From Mycolicibacterium sp. S2-37 (GTDB taxonomy: Bacteria; Actinomycetota; Actinomycetes; Mycobacteriales; Mycobacteriaceae): a stretch of 64,000 nt of DNA. The stretch spans positions 62,001-126,000 of the forward strand of contig NZ_JAFEVR010000013.1 in NCBI RefSeq assembly GCF_017352375.1, read 5' to 3'. Each line of letters starts with the position of its first letter. The first letter of the stretch is position 1. Of this stretch, positions 9,359-17,852 are shown piece by piece. A model generated the notes under the pieces. That model saw only the letters and a program-made list of their open reading frames with translations. It ran no database searches and was not told the DNA's origin. The translations under genes were made by a program, and so were the position numbers.

Positions 9359-10050
9359 TGTGTCGATGCTACGCCAGAGACCACCAGCCGCCCGTCGAGT
9401 GCGTCACACACCCGATCGGCGACCGCGTCGGCGACGTCGTCGGTGCTCACCCGCCTGCCGAGCTCGGCGGTCAGCGACGTCACCCCGGCGTCGGCGATAC
9501 CGCACGGCACGATCGCCGAGAACGCCGACAGGTCGCAATCGCAGTTGAGCGCGAACCCGTGCAGCGTGACCCCGCGGGACACCCGGATGCCGATCGCGCC
9601 GATCTTGCGTGCTGGCCGCAGGCCTTCCGAAGACGGCTCAGCCGGCAGCCACACCCCGGAACGGCCGTCGACGCGGCCGGCGTCGAGATCGAACTGCCTA
9701 CACACCGCGATCAGGGCCTCCTCGATGCGGCGCACGAAGTTCACCACGTCGAGTGGTTCGACCAGACCGACGATGGGGTAGCCCACCAGCTGGCCGGGGC
9801 CGTGCCAGGTGATCTTGCCCCCGCGGTCGGTGTCGACCACCGGTGTGCCGTCCACCGGCCGTTCGTGGGCCTCGGTGCGTTTGCCCGCGGTGTAGACCGG
9901 CGGATGTTCGAGCAGGAGCAGGACATCCGGACCGCCCGCCACCCGGGCGTCGGCGACCCCGCGCTGCCGCTGCCACGCGTCCAGGTAGTCGACCGTGCCG
10001 AGGGTGCGCACCTCGACCGGTGCGGTCGATGACCGGATGGAGACCGTCAT
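9355..10050 (-). CDS. lipB: Octanoyl-[acyl-carrier-protein]:protein N-octanoyltransferase
   Basis: LipB transfers octanoyl from ACP to the lipoyl-domain lysine. The 231 residues include LLLEHPPVYTAGKR, the signature RGGKITWHGPGQLVGYP and the catalytic dyad: Lys in ARKIGAIGI and Cys in IVPCGI. ATG 10050 is preceded by TACCGT (10058-10063) with a 7-base gap, consistent with a leaderless transcript. It overlaps lipA by 4 bases. Open sequence upstream in the same frame crosses the neighbouring gene and is not credible as coding. Confidence 0.96.
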   Translation of the reverse strand: MTVSIRSSTAPVEVRTLGTVDYLDAWQRQRGVADARVAGGPDVLLLLEHPPVYTAGKRTEAHERPVDGTPVVDTDRGGKITWHGPGQLVGYPIVGLVEPLDVVNFVRRIEEALIAVCRQFDLDAGRVDGRSGVWLPAEPSSEGLRPARKIGAIGIRVSRGVTLHGFALNCDCDLSAFSAIVPCGIADAGVTSLTAELGRRVSTDDVADAVADRVCDALDGRLVVSGVASTQ

Positions 10051-10067
10051 GGGGAGAACGGTACTCG

Positions 10068-10970
10068 TCAGCGGTCTTTGGGGCGGTTGGCGTAGGCCAG
10101 CGCCTCCCCGACGGTGCTGTGGTGGAATGCGAAACCGGCCCCTTCGAGGGCGGCCGGGATCGCACGCTGCCCACCCAACAGACCCTCCTCGGCGAACTCG
10201 CCCAGCACCGTGCGCAGCGCGAAGCCGGGAACCATCAGCGGTGTCGGCCGGTTCAGCGACCGACCCAGCGCCGCGGTGAACTCTGCGTTGGTCACCGGCG
10301 CGGGGCCGGTGACGTTCACCGGACCGGACACCTCGTCGTCGGTGATCGCGAACAGGATCGCGCGCACCTCGTCTTCGAGGCTGATCCACGGCATGTACTG
10401 CCGCCCGTTGCCCAGCCGGGCGCCCAGCCCGAGCGCGAACAGCGGCCGCAGCCGTGCCAGCAGTCCGCCCGCAGGCCCCAGCACCAGACCCGAGCGCAGC
10501 AGTACGACGCGGACCCCGTCGGCGGCTGCCACGGCGGTTGCCGCCTCCCAGTCCACGCACAGCTGGGCCAGGAAACCCGAACCGGCAGGACCTGTCTCGT
10601 CGGTGATGCGATTGCGGGTGTCGCCGTAATAGCCGACGGCGCTGGCGTTGACGAGCGTCGGAACCCCGGCGTCGACGACGGCCGCGGACAGCACCTCGGT
10701 GGGTCCGATGCGGCTGTCGCGCAGGCTCTGCTTGAACGCCCCCGACCACCGGCGCTGCCCGATGCTGACGCCGCACAGATTCACGACGGCGTCGACGCCG
10801 TACAGCGCGCCGGCATCGAACTCACCGGTGTCGGGGTTCCAGAACAACTCATCGGCGTTGGACGGGGCACGGCGCACGATGCGGATGACCCGATGGTCGG
10901 TGGCCCGCAGGCCGTACACCAGCGCCGAGCCGATCAGCCCCGAGGAACCCGCGACCGCAACGGTGGCCAC
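10068..10970 (-). CDS. TIGR01777-family NAD(P)-binding epimerase-like protein
   Basis: A 300-residue extended short-chain dehydrogenase-like protein. The N-terminal VAVAGSSGLIGSALVYGLR is a Rossmann GxxGxxG motif; NLCGVSIGQRRW, ASAVGYYGD and the C-terminal RTVLGEFAEEGLLGGQRAIP are characteristic of TIGR01777/DUF1731 (SulA-like) proteins. The biochemical role is unknown. It starts 6 bases after the dlaT stop on the same strand and stands upstream of lipB, so it is part of the dlaT-lip cluster, as with Rv2216 in M. tuberculosis. Confidence 0.88.
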   Translation of the reverse strand: MATVAVAGSSGLIGSALVYGLRATDHRVIRIVRRAPSNADELFWNPDTGEFDAGALYGVDAVVNLCGVSIGQRRWSGAFKQSLRDSRIGPTEVLSAAVVDAGVPTLVNASAVGYYGDTRNRITDETGPAGSGFLAQLCVDWEAATAVAAADGVRVVLLRSGLVLGPAGGLLARLRPLFALGLGARLGNGRQYMPWISLEDEVRAILFAITDDEVSGPVNVTGPAPVTNAEFTAALGRSLNRPTPLMVPGFALRTVLGEFAEEGLLGGQRAIPAALEGAGFAFHHSTVGEALAYANRPKDR

Positions 10971-10976
10971 TGGTTC

Positions 10977-12806
10977 CTACAGTCCGAGGTCGGCCTCGAA
11001 CGCGCCCTCTTCGAGACGACGTTTGATCGTGGTCAGGAACCGGCCCGCGTCCGCGCCGTCGATGAGGCGGTGGTCATAGGTCAGCGGCAGGTACGCCACC
11101 GACCGGACACCGATCAGCTCGTTGCCGAACTCGTCGACGATCACCCGGGGGCGCTTGACGATCGCGCCGGTGCCCAGCATCGCCGCCTGCGGCGGTACCA
11201 GGATCGGTGTGTCGAACAGCGCGCCCTGGCTGCCGATGTTGGTGATGGTGAACGTGCCACCGGACAGCTCGTCGGGTTTGAGGTCACCGGAGCGCGCGCG
11301 GGCGGCGATGTCGGAGATCGCCCGGGCCAGCCCGGCCAGGGACAGGTTGCCCGCGTTCTTGATCACCGGCGAGAGCAGACCCTGCTCGGTGTCCACCGCG
11401 AAGCCGAGGTGTTCGGCGTCGTAGTAGGTGATCTCCTTGGTGTCCTCGTTGTAGCTGGCGTTGACGTTCGGGTGCTGCTTGAGCGCGTCGATCACCGCGC
11501 GGGCGATGAACGGCAGATACGTCAGGTTGACGCCCTCCCGCTCGGCGAAGTCGTTCTTCGCCCTGGCCCGCAGCGCCACGATCTTGGTCATGTCGACCTC
11601 GTGGGTCTGCGTCAACTGCGCTGTGGCCTGCAGGGATTCGCGCGTCTTCTTCGCCGTGAGCTGCCGGATGCGGGTGGCCTTCTGCGTGGTGCCGCGCAGG
11701 TGGGCCAGCGGAGCGTTCGCGGCATTGGCATCGGCGGGTGCCATCGCCGCGGCCGGGGACTTCGACGGCGCCTCGGCGGCTTCCTCGGTCGACGACTTCG
11801 AGGACTTCTCCGCTGCGGCGAGCACGTCCTGCTTGCGGATCCGCCCACCGATGCCGGTGCCCTTCAGGCCGGCCAGGTCGACGTCGTGTTCCGCGGCCAG
11901 CTTGCGCACCAGCGGGGTGACGTACGGGCCACTGTCGCTGGCCGTCTCGCCGCCGCCGTCGCCTGCGTCGTCCTGCTTCGGCTCGGGCTTCTTCTCGGGT
12001 TTCTTCTCCGGCTCCGGCTTCTTCTCCTGCTTGGGCTCGGGCTTCTGCTCCTGCTTCGGTTCCGGTTCGGGTTCCGGTTCGGGCTCCGGTTCGGGCTCCG
12101 GTTCCGGTTCCGGTTCGGGTTCGGGTTCGGGCTCCGGTTCGGGCGCGTCGTCGGAGTCGGCGTCGTCGGCGTCACCGATCTTGGCGAGTTCACCGCCCAC
12201 CTCGACGGTGTCGTCTTCCTCGGCGGTGATCGAGATCAGCGTCCCGGCCACGGGCGAGGGGATCTCGGTGTCGACCTTGTCGGTCGACACCTCGAGCAGC
12301 GGCTCGTCGACCTCGACGCTGTCGCCCACCTTCTTCAGCCACCGGGTGACCGTGCCCTCGGTGACCGACTCGCCGAGTTCGGGCATGGTGACCGACGTAC
12401 CGGAACCCGACTTCTTCGGCTTCGATTCGGACTTCGGCTTCGACTCCGGTTCGGGCTCATCCTCGGTGTCCTCGGATGCCTCTTCGGACTGTGCCGCCGG
12501 TTCCTCGGCGGGCTCCTCCTGCTCGGCCTCATCGGCCGAGTCGTCGGACGAATCCCCGGAGTCCTCACCGCCCTCGCCGATCACGGCCAGTTCGCCGCCG
12601 ACCTCGACGGTGTCGTCCTCCTGGGCCACGATCTTCTGCAGCACACCCGAGGCGGGTGCGGGGATCTCGGTGTCGACCTTGTCGGTCGACACCTCCAGCA
12701 GCGGTTCGTCCTGTTCGACGGTGTCACCCTCTTGCTTCAGCCACCGCGTGACGGTGCCTTCGGTGACGCTCTCACCGAGAGCGGGCATCTGAACAGAGAC
12801 GGCCAT
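10977..12806 (-). CDS. dlaT: Dihydrolipoamide acyltransferase (E2) with two lipoyl domains
   Basis: The E2 core of the pyruvate dehydrogenase complex; in M. tuberculosis it also serves the AhpC/AhpD peroxidase chain. The 609 residues contain two near-identical lipoyl domains (MPALGESVTEGTVTRWL and MPELGESVTEGTVTRWL), each with lipoyl lysine in EVSTDKVDTEIP. Acidic linkers follow, then an E3-binding domain (VTPLVRKLAAEHDVDLAGLKG) and the catalytic domain with TYDHRLIDGADAG. The second linker contains 14 EP dipeptides, encoded by a 6-base repeat at 12057-12143. ATG 12806 follows GAGGGAG. LipB and LipA, which modify the lysines, are encoded just downstream. Confidence 0.96.
   Translation of the reverse strand: MAVSVQMPALGESVTEGTVTRWLKQEGDTVEQDEPLLEVSTDKVDTEIPAPASGVLQKIVAQEDDTVEVGGELAVIGEGGEDSGDSSDDSADEAEQEEPAEEPAAQSEEASEDTEDEPEPESKPKSESKPKKSGSGTSVTMPELGESVTEGTVTRWLKKVGDSVEVDEPLLEVSTDKVDTEIPSPVAGTLISITAEEDDTVEVGGELAKIGDADDADSDDAPEPEPEPEPEPEPEPEPEPEPEPEPEPEPKQEQKPEPKQEKKPEPEKKPEKKPEPKQDDAGDGGGETASDSGPYVTPLVRKLAAEHDVDLAGLKGTGIGGRIRKQDVLAAAEKSSKSSTEEAAEAPSKSPAAAMAPADANAANAPLAHLRGTTQKATRIRQLTAKKTRESLQATAQLTQTHEVDMTKIVALRARAKNDFAEREGVNLTYLPFIARAVIDALKQHPNVNASYNEDTKEITYYDAEHLGFAVDTEQGLLSPVIKNAGNLSLAGLARAISDIAARARSGDLKPDELSGGTFTITNIGSQGALFDTPILVPPQAAMLGTGAIVKRPRVIVDEFGNELIGVRSVAYLPLTYDHRLIDGADAGRFLTTIKRRLEEGAFEADLGL
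12057..12143 (-). repeat. 6-base repeat encoding 14 Glu-Pro dipeptides in DlaT
   Basis: Between an Ala and a Lys codon the minus strand reads fifteen Pro codons alternating with fourteen Glu codons. On the plus strand this appears as GGTTCC/GGTTCG/GGCTCC units of period 6. It is an unusually long rigid linker between the second lipoyl domain and the E3-binding domain, and is prone to length change by slippage. Confidence 0.9.
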
Positions 12807-12955
12807 GTGTGTTGACTCCCTCGAACGGCTCGGTCGTACCGGGTCGAATGTCGGCTCCCATCCTTCCACGTCCACTCCCGGTCTTCGCCGCAGACTCGGC
12901 TACTGCCGGCTCTGGCACTATCGGAAAAGAGGTTCGAGAAGGGAGCCGCACGCAG

Positions 12956-13306
12956 GTGGGGATCTTCAGCAAATTTCGGGGCCGGCGCTCGGCCCGAACC
13001 GACGGCCGCGACCCCGCCGCCGATCTGCGGTATCTGCAGCAGTGGGTGGCCGAACACCAGGGCGTCGAGGCGTTCATCGAACCCAAGACCACGGTCACCG
13101 AGGTCACCGTCGTGCTTGTCGCCGCCGACGGCGAATGGACCAGGCGCCGGGCCGGGGGAGACGCCGGGGCCCGCAAGCTGTCCGACCGGCTGAAGATTCC
13201 GGTCTACGACGTGCAGAAGGTCGGATATCCGCAGCGGATGCGCGACCACGACGCGCGCCTGCGCATCGAGCGCAAACGCGCGGCCCGCCAGGAGTTCGAC
13301 GGATGA
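12956..13306 (+). CDS. Conserved hypothetical protein upstream of ephD
   Basis: A 116-residue cytoplasmic protein without transmembrane segment or Cys. It begins MGIFSKFRGRRSARTDGRDP, has a middle of alternating strands (TTVTEVTVVLVAADGEWTRR) and a basic tail (RIERKRAARQEFDG). I do not recognise a catalytic motif. GTG 12956 is chosen because a GGGAG lies just upstream and the sequence before it looks untranslated; a longer start at 12809 would run through the dlaT promoter region. Its TGA overlaps the ATG of ephD by 4 bases, so the two are probably coupled in translation and in function. Confidence 0.7.
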   Translation: MGIFSKFRGRRSARTDGRDPAADLRYLQQWVAEHQGVEAFIEPKTTVTEVTVVLVAADGEWTRRRAGGDAGARKLSDRLKIPVYDVQKVGYPQRMRDHDARLRIERKRAARQEFDG

Positions 13307-15012
13307 GCCCCACCCGCTTCGTGGACAGCACCGATGACGTCCGCATCGCCGTCTACGAGGAGGGCGTCCCCGACGGGCCCACGCTCGTCATGGTGCACGG
13401 CTGGCCGGACTCGCACGTCCTGTGGGACGGGGTGGTGCCGCTGCTCGCCGACCGGTTCCGCATCGTGCGCTACGACAATCGCGGCGTCGGCCCGACGTCG
13501 GCACCGACATCGGCCGCGGCGTATTCGCTGGAGCGCTACGCCGATGACCTCGCCGCGGTCCTCGACGCGGTGAGCCCCGGTCGGCCCGCACACGTGCTGG
13601 CCCACGACTGGGGGTCGATCGGCACCTGGGAGTACCTCGGCCGGCCGGAGGCGACAGCCCGCGTCGCGTCCTTCACCTCGGTCTCCGGACCGAGCGCCCA
13701 CCACGCCATGCTCTACGTCCGAGGAGCACTGGCCCGACCGTGGCGGCCGAAAGCGTTCGTGCGGGGGGTGTCCCAACTCGCCCGGCTGTCCTACATGGCG
13801 CTGTTCTCGCTACCGCTGCTTCCCGGCCTCGCGGTCCGGGCGTTCGGTGGGCCGTTCATCGCCTCGTCCACCGCCGCCAACGCGGCCGCCAGCATCAAGG
13901 TGTACCGGGCCAATGCCCTGCCCGCCCTGTTCCATCCGCGGCGCGACCACCACGTCGAGGCACCGGTCCAGCTGATCGTCAACACGGCCGATCCGTTCAT
14001 CCGGCCGCACGCCTTCGACGGCATCGGTCAGTGGGCGCCGCGGCTGTGGCGGCGCGAACTCAAGGCCGGGCACTGGTCGCCGATCTCGCACCCCGGCGTC
14101 ATCGCCCGCGCCGTCGGGCAGTTCGCCGATCACGTCGACGGCGCGCCACCGTGCCGGGAACTGCGCCGCGCGGAGGTCGGCCGCACCCGCGGCCACTTCG
14201 GCGACATGCTGGTGTCGGTGACCGGCGCGGGCAGCGGTATCGGCCGCGAGACCGCGCTGGCGTTCGCCGCCGAGGGCGCCGAGGTCGTGGTCAGCGACAT
14301 CGACGAGGCCGCCGCCAAGGAGACCGCCGCCGCCGTGGCCGCCCGGGGCGGGACCGCCCACGCCTACCTGCTCGACGTCTCCGACGCCGATGCCGTCGAA
14401 CGGTTCGCCGACGAGGTGTGCGCTGCCCACGGCGTGCCCGACATCGTGGTCAACAACGCCGGCATCGGTCAGGCCGGCAGCTTCCTCGACACCCCGCCGG
14501 AGCTGTGGGACCGCGTGCTCGACGTCAACCTGGGTGGAGTGGTGAACGGGTGCCGGGCGTTCGCGCGCCGTCTCGTCGAGCGCGGGACCGGCGGCCACAT
14601 CGTCAACGTCGCCTCGATGGCCTCCTACGCGCCGCTGCAGTCCCTCAACGCCTACTGCACGTCGAAGGCAGCGGTGTACATGTTCTCCGACTGCCTGCGC
14701 GCCGAGCTCGACGCGGCGGGCATCGGGCTGACCACCGTCTGCCCGAGCACGGTGAACACCAATATCGTTCGCGACACCCGGTTCAGCGCGCCGACCGGAC
14801 GCAACCAGGACGTCGCCGGACGCCGCGGCCAGTTGCAGAAGATGTTCGCGATGCGCCGTTTCGGGCCGGACAAGGCGGCGAAGGCCATTGTCGCCGCGGT
14901 GAAGGCGGACAAGGCGATTCGCCCCGTGATGCCGGAGGCCTACCTGGTCTACGGCGTATCGCGGGTGGCGCCACAGGTGCTGCGCAGCACCGCCCGCGGC
15001 CGAGTGCTCTAG
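13303..15012 (+). CDS. ephD: EphD-type fusion: alpha/beta hydrolase plus short-chain dehydrogenase
   Basis: A 569-residue fusion. Residues 1-285 are an epoxide-hydrolase-like alpha/beta hydrolase: VMVHGWPDSHVLWD (oxyanion loop) and HVLAHDWGSIG with the Asp nucleophile. Residues about 300-569 form an SDR: VTGAGSGIGRETALAF, VNNAGIGQAG, and the catalytic YCTSK. In M. tuberculosis EphD (Rv2214c) is implicated in mycolic-acid metabolism. ATG 13303 overlaps the upstream gene's stop (ATGA). It ends just before the lower-GC island. The same two-domain arrangement is established in this genus, so it is not a sequencing fusion. Confidence 0.9.
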   Translation: MSPTRFVDSTDDVRIAVYEEGVPDGPTLVMVHGWPDSHVLWDGVVPLLADRFRIVRYDNRGVGPTSAPTSAAAYSLERYADDLAAVLDAVSPGRPAHVLAHDWGSIGTWEYLGRPEATARVASFTSVSGPSAHHAMLYVRGALARPWRPKAFVRGVSQLARLSYMALFSLPLLPGLAVRAFGGPFIASSTAANAAASIKVYRANALPALFHPRRDHHVEAPVQLIVNTADPFIRPHAFDGIGQWAPRLWRRELKAGHWSPISHPGVIARAVGQFADHVDGAPPCRELRRAEVGRTRGHFGDMLVSVTGAGSGIGRETALAFAAEGAEVVVSDIDEAAAKETAAAVAARGGTAHAYLLDVSDADAVERFADEVCAAHGVPDIVVNNAGIGQAGSFLDTPPELWDRVLDVNLGGVVNGCRAFARRLVERGTGGHIVNVASMASYAPLQSLNAYCTSKAAVYMFSDCLRAELDAAGIGLTTVCPSTVNTNIVRDTRFSAPTGRNQDVAGRRGQLQKMFAMRRFGPDKAAKAIVAAVKADKAIRPVMPEAYLVYGVSRVAPQVLRSTARGRVL

Positions 15013-15013
15013 A

Positions 15014-15032
15014 GGTGTCGCCGGCCGACACC
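15014..15032 (+). terminator. Possible hairpin after ephD
   Basis: GGTGTCG (15014-15020) pairs with CGACACC (15026-15032) around a 5-base loop, 2 bases after the ephD stop. There is no T-tract, so termination is only likely, not shown. It lies between ephD and the convergent MFS gene. Confidence 0.4.
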
Positions 15033-15063
15033 GGCGCTTGTCGCATCCACCACCCCGCCTGAT

Positions 15064-16308
15064 TCAAGAGCGCTCGAGGGGAGATGCAGCTGCGGAGGCG
15101 CGTCCCGGTGCGCGGAGCGCCGCACCGACGGCGATGACATTCAACGCCAGTACGATCGACACCGGCCAGATCGCCGACGCCTTCTCGGCGATCCCACCCA
15201 GTATGGCGCCGAGTAGCACCGATTCGATCGCCACCGCCATCGATCCGAAGGCGAACAGCGTCGCACGGTGGTGATCCGCCGCGAAGACGTTCACCCACGC
15301 AATTGCCGCGGCGAAGATCGCCTGGTTCGCCACGGTCGTCAGCAGGTAGACCACGCCGTGCACCCATAGTTGCGACCAGAAGGCGAAGACCTGGGCGAGA
15401 ATGCACATCGCCGCCGCGGTGGAACTCAGCAGTGCGCTGACGAGAAGCATGCCGCGCGCGCCGGCCACGCGATAGACGAGCCGCCACAAGACCGAGCCGG
15501 TGACCAGGCCGACGCTGGTGAAGATCACCAGCACATGCAGGCTCCCGGCTTCGTCACCGTGCTGTTCTGCGGCGTGCAGGCTGTAGAACGTCGTGCCGAG
15601 AGCGATAGGGACGAAGAGCAACTGGGTGATCGCGTAGCGGCGGAACCACTGATGTGTCCGAACTACGACCATCCCCTCGCGATAGGTCTCATGAATGCGG
15701 CGAGCAGCCCTAGCCGATTTCAGATGGACCGGACCGACGAATACGGCCGCGACGGCCGCTGCGGCCATCGCCGCCGCACCGAGCCAAAGCAGGTCCACAT
15801 GACCCGCGACGGGATCTCCTCCGGTCAGCGGTACAAGGCCGAGCGTCAACGCAATCGCGATGAGCGCTCCAGCGGCTGATTGCGTCAGGATCAGATCACT
15901 TCGACGTAGTTCGCCTACCTTGCCGGAAAGCACCTCCGACGCCGACACCTTCGAGACCGCATTGGTGACGCCCGTTGCCCAGGACGTCACCAGGAACACC
16001 GCGGCGACCAGTACTTCGGTACGCGCCGCTATGGCATTACACAGGATCAGAATCGCTAGAGCCGCAGCGGCTCCGGCGACGACGAGGTGCTTCTTATGGC
16101 GCGACCGTTCCACGATGAACGGAGACAACGCGTTGCCGATGATCGTGCCGACGCTGTAGGCGGGGTAGAGCAAGCCCGCTGCCCAATAGATGCCCTGCTG
16201 ACCACAGATGAACGGAAGAACGGCGGATACGTTCGACAGCTGTAGGCCGGTGGTGTAGAACGTGCCCTGCGACAGCAGGATTCGGTACCGGCTCGCAGAC
16301 CCGTTCAC
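15064..16308 (-). CDS. MFS-type transporter
   Basis: A 414-residue protein with about twelve hydrophobic segments and MFS features: the loop between segments 2 and 3 with SPFIVERSRHKKHLVVAG, a central charged loop around residue 200 (SARAARRIHETYREGMVVVR) and a second half starting WFRRYAITQLLF. It resembles drug or metabolite exporters; the substrate is unknown. GTG 16308 is the first usable start; no good ribosome site is directly upstream, but an AGGAGG lies about 40 bases before it. Local GC is about 58% in a 60-base sample (15841-15900), against 72% in a sample of ephD. It is the third gene in line with the porin and the small exported protein. Confidence 0.8.
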   Translation of the reverse strand: MNGSASRYRILLSQGTFYTTGLQLSNVSAVLPFICGQQGIYWAAGLLYPAYSVGTIIGNALSPFIVERSRHKKHLVVAGAAAALAILILCNAIAARTEVLVAAVFLVTSWATGVTNAVSKVSASEVLSGKVGELRRSDLILTQSAAGALIAIALTLGLVPLTGGDPVAGHVDLLWLGAAAMAAAAVAAVFVGPVHLKSARAARRIHETYREGMVVVRTHQWFRRYAITQLLFVPIALGTTFYSLHAAEQHGDEAGSLHVLVIFTSVGLVTGSVLWRLVYRVAGARGMLLVSALLSSTAAAMCILAQVFAFWSQLWVHGVVYLLTTVANQAIFAAAIAWVNVFAADHHRATLFAFGSMAVAIESVLLGAILGGIAEKASAIWPVSIVLALNVIAVGAALRAPGRASAAASPLERS

Positions 16309-16364
16309 TGGAGCGCTGCCAGCATCCGGGGGTTCTCGTCGATCGCCGCCTCCTGACAGTCGGA

Positions 16365-16697
16365 TCAGTGCTCGTCTGGTCCGTCGTCGGGCGGAACCGG
16401 TTGACCGTCGGGCAGAATGATCACCGTCGGGGACACCGAGGGGCTCTCCCTGCCGTCGTCCGCGGCATCGGAGGTGTTGTCGACGCCCTGGGTGGGCGGC
16501 CAGTACACGTTCGTCGGAGGCCAGGCGGACCCGCCATTCGAGTGAGACGACTCGTCACTGGCGTTCTGGCCGACGTCCGCCGCGATTGCGACGTCCCCCG
16601 ACGAAACGGCCAATAACCCCGCGGCGACCACCGCTGTTGCCAGCCGGGCGCAGTTGCGGGGGCGATTCAGGGCAGCGAGTTCCCATCGGAGCTTCAT
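16365..16697 (-). CDS. Small exported acidic protein with WPPT repeats, coupled to the porin gene
   Basis: A 110-residue protein not recognised as any named family. Residues 1-39 are a signal peptide: basic start MKLRWELAALNRPRN, hydrophobic ARLATAVVAAGLLAV, and cleavage expected near VAIA-A. The mature part, about 70 residues, is acidic, with a doubled motif WPPTNVYWPPTQ and a Pro/Asp ending VPPDDGPDEH. It has no Cys in the mature part and no second membrane segment. Its ATG overlaps the TGA of the MspA-like gene by 4 bases (ATGA), which implies coupled synthesis and a possible partner role in the porin's secretion, assembly or gating. That role is inference. Confidence 0.7.
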   Translation of the reverse strand: MKLRWELAALNRPRNCARLATAVVAAGLLAVSSGDVAIAADVGQNASDESSHSNGGSAWPPTNVYWPPTQGVDNTSDAADDGRESPSVSPTVIILPDGQPVPPDDGPDEH

Positions 16698-17296
16698 AGC
16701 TGAACGATTGCTCCGTAGGTGTTGACGCTGTCGTCGGAATTGTCGGTGTAGATCGCCGCCGAGGCGAACAATCGGACCGACACAGGGCCGCCGCATGCAT
16801 CGACATGCACATGCGCGTCGTGCACGGCGATTTTGCCAGTTCGGCCCTTTATGGACTTTCTTCCCAGGCTCAGCGAGGTGATCGACCCTGGCTGCAAGGT
16901 AACCGAAACAAAGGGGCTCAGATCCTCGAACGGGCTAGAGGTGACGATATCCGACTCGTTGCTGATGCCGAGGTTCGCGCCCTCGCTGAGGTCGATCTGG
17001 CAACCCAACTGCACCCCGAGCACGAGGGTGCCTGAGTTAACAGGCACACGGCCGTCGCCGTCGATCGTCGCCGTGGCACTTCCCGAGACGAACCCCTCTC
17101 GGGTGAAGGCTGTTGCGGCCATGTTCGGTACGGAGTTGATTCTCATACCCGTGAGCGATGCACTCAATTGCCAACCGTCATCGGTGCCGGCAGACCGAGT
17201 GGCGTCTGCGACCGGTAGGGGTTCGGCAGCGGCCACGCCGGCGCCGACCGACATGAGGGAGACAACAGTGACGCCGACCCTGACCCATCCACACAC
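16694..17296 (-). CDS. MspA-family porin (divergent paralogue with two cysteines)
   Basis: A 200-residue exported protein. The signal peptide (VGVTVVSLMSVGAGVAAA) should be cleaved near residue 24, leaving about 176 residues against 184 for mature MspA. By eye it matches MspA at TREGFVSGSA (MspA TREWFHSG), LVLGVQLG (LELGYQIG), AVHDAHVHV (AVSNAHGTV) and the end DDSVNTYG (GDSVTTYG). MspA forms octameric outer-membrane pores for small hydrophilic solutes. Here the constriction-loop aspartates are not conserved and the loop is shorter, while two cysteines (GCQIDL and DACGGP) could form a disulfide. GTG 17296 has GAGGGAG just upstream. It is the first gene of a probable three-gene unit. Confidence 0.85.
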   Translation of the reverse strand: MCGWVRVGVTVVSLMSVGAGVAAAEPLPVADATRSAGTDDGWQLSASLTGMRINSVPNMAATAFTREGFVSGSATATIDGDGRVPVNSGTLVLGVQLGCQIDLSEGANLGISNESDIVTSSPFEDLSPFVSVTLQPGSITSLSLGRKSIKGRTGKIAVHDAHVHVDACGGPVSVRLFASAAIYTDNSDDSVNTYGAIVQL

Positions 17297-17852
17297 AGCT
17301 CTCCCTCGTCTCTGAATGGTTGCGAGCGCATTTGGTTCCAGGCAACGAATCCTATGGCGGGGAACGCGAGTTGGGACGGAAATTCGATTTCGCGGCGCAG
17401 GTCATGGGCCGTCCGACATGTCGGGACAGCGAGGCCGCGGCGCTTTGCCCTCTACGCCGCCGACTGAGTCTCGCGTCGGCAGTGAACAGGATTCGCGGTC
17501 GATGCCGAACTCGCTCTCATCCCGGCGCCGCATGAAGTGAGGACGGGGCGGATCGCTGGATGCGCGCAGGACGGTGGGCAGCTCAGGTATCCGCGAATCC
17601 GGTCCGTCCGCCTCGAGGCGCGCGGTGCGACGACGCTCGGGACGGTCTCACAACGAAACCCGCAGAGTTAACTCCTCATCGGCTGGCACGGCCAAACGGC
17701 AAACGATCCGGACGGCGTATCGAACGGGTCCGAGGCAATTTGCCGAGTGCTGGGTGCAGCGACGGGACGAAGAGTGGGTTCCCGGGCGGAGGAATGCTCC
17801 GAATCCCGTCAAGGCGCCGCGCGAGGCGGGCTGCGCCGATACCATCCTCGCG
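17297..17852. other. Intergenic region of the island, no convincing gene
   Basis: These 556 bases lie between the divergent porin and SanA-like genes. Short open frames around 17316-17540 and 17574 have no ribosome site or recognisable protein pattern. The GC is visibly lower than in the flanks. The region must carry the porin promoter on the minus strand, but I cannot place it with confidence; the right end holds the TACCAT element at 17840-17845. Confidence 0.6.
17840..17845 (+). promoter_or_regulatory. Leaderless -10 element of the SanA-like gene
   Basis: TACCAT ends 7 bases before GTG 17853 and there is no ribosome-binding site, so it decides the start in favour of a leaderless mRNA. Confidence 0.55.

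Noticed and set aside
9843..12815. A 990-codon plus-strand frame opposite lipB, Rv2216-like and dlaT
   Set aside because: It is antisense to three recognisable proteins, has repetitive low-complexity composition and no ribosome site; long open antisense frames are normal in GC-rich DNA.
12809..12955. Upstream extension of the small gene before ephD
   Set aside because: It would place coding sequence through the divergent dlaT promoter region; the GTG at 12956 with GGGAG fits better.
16309..16364. A six-codon mini-frame with ATG that ends in the GTGA of the MFS start
   Set aside because: Could couple translation, but six codons are too few to distinguish from chance; only the AGGAGG further upstream hints at it.
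17316..17540. Two short plus-strand frames downstream of the porin start
   Set aside because: No ribosome site, no leaderless -10 at the right distance, no recognisable sequence; they overlap each other in different frames.
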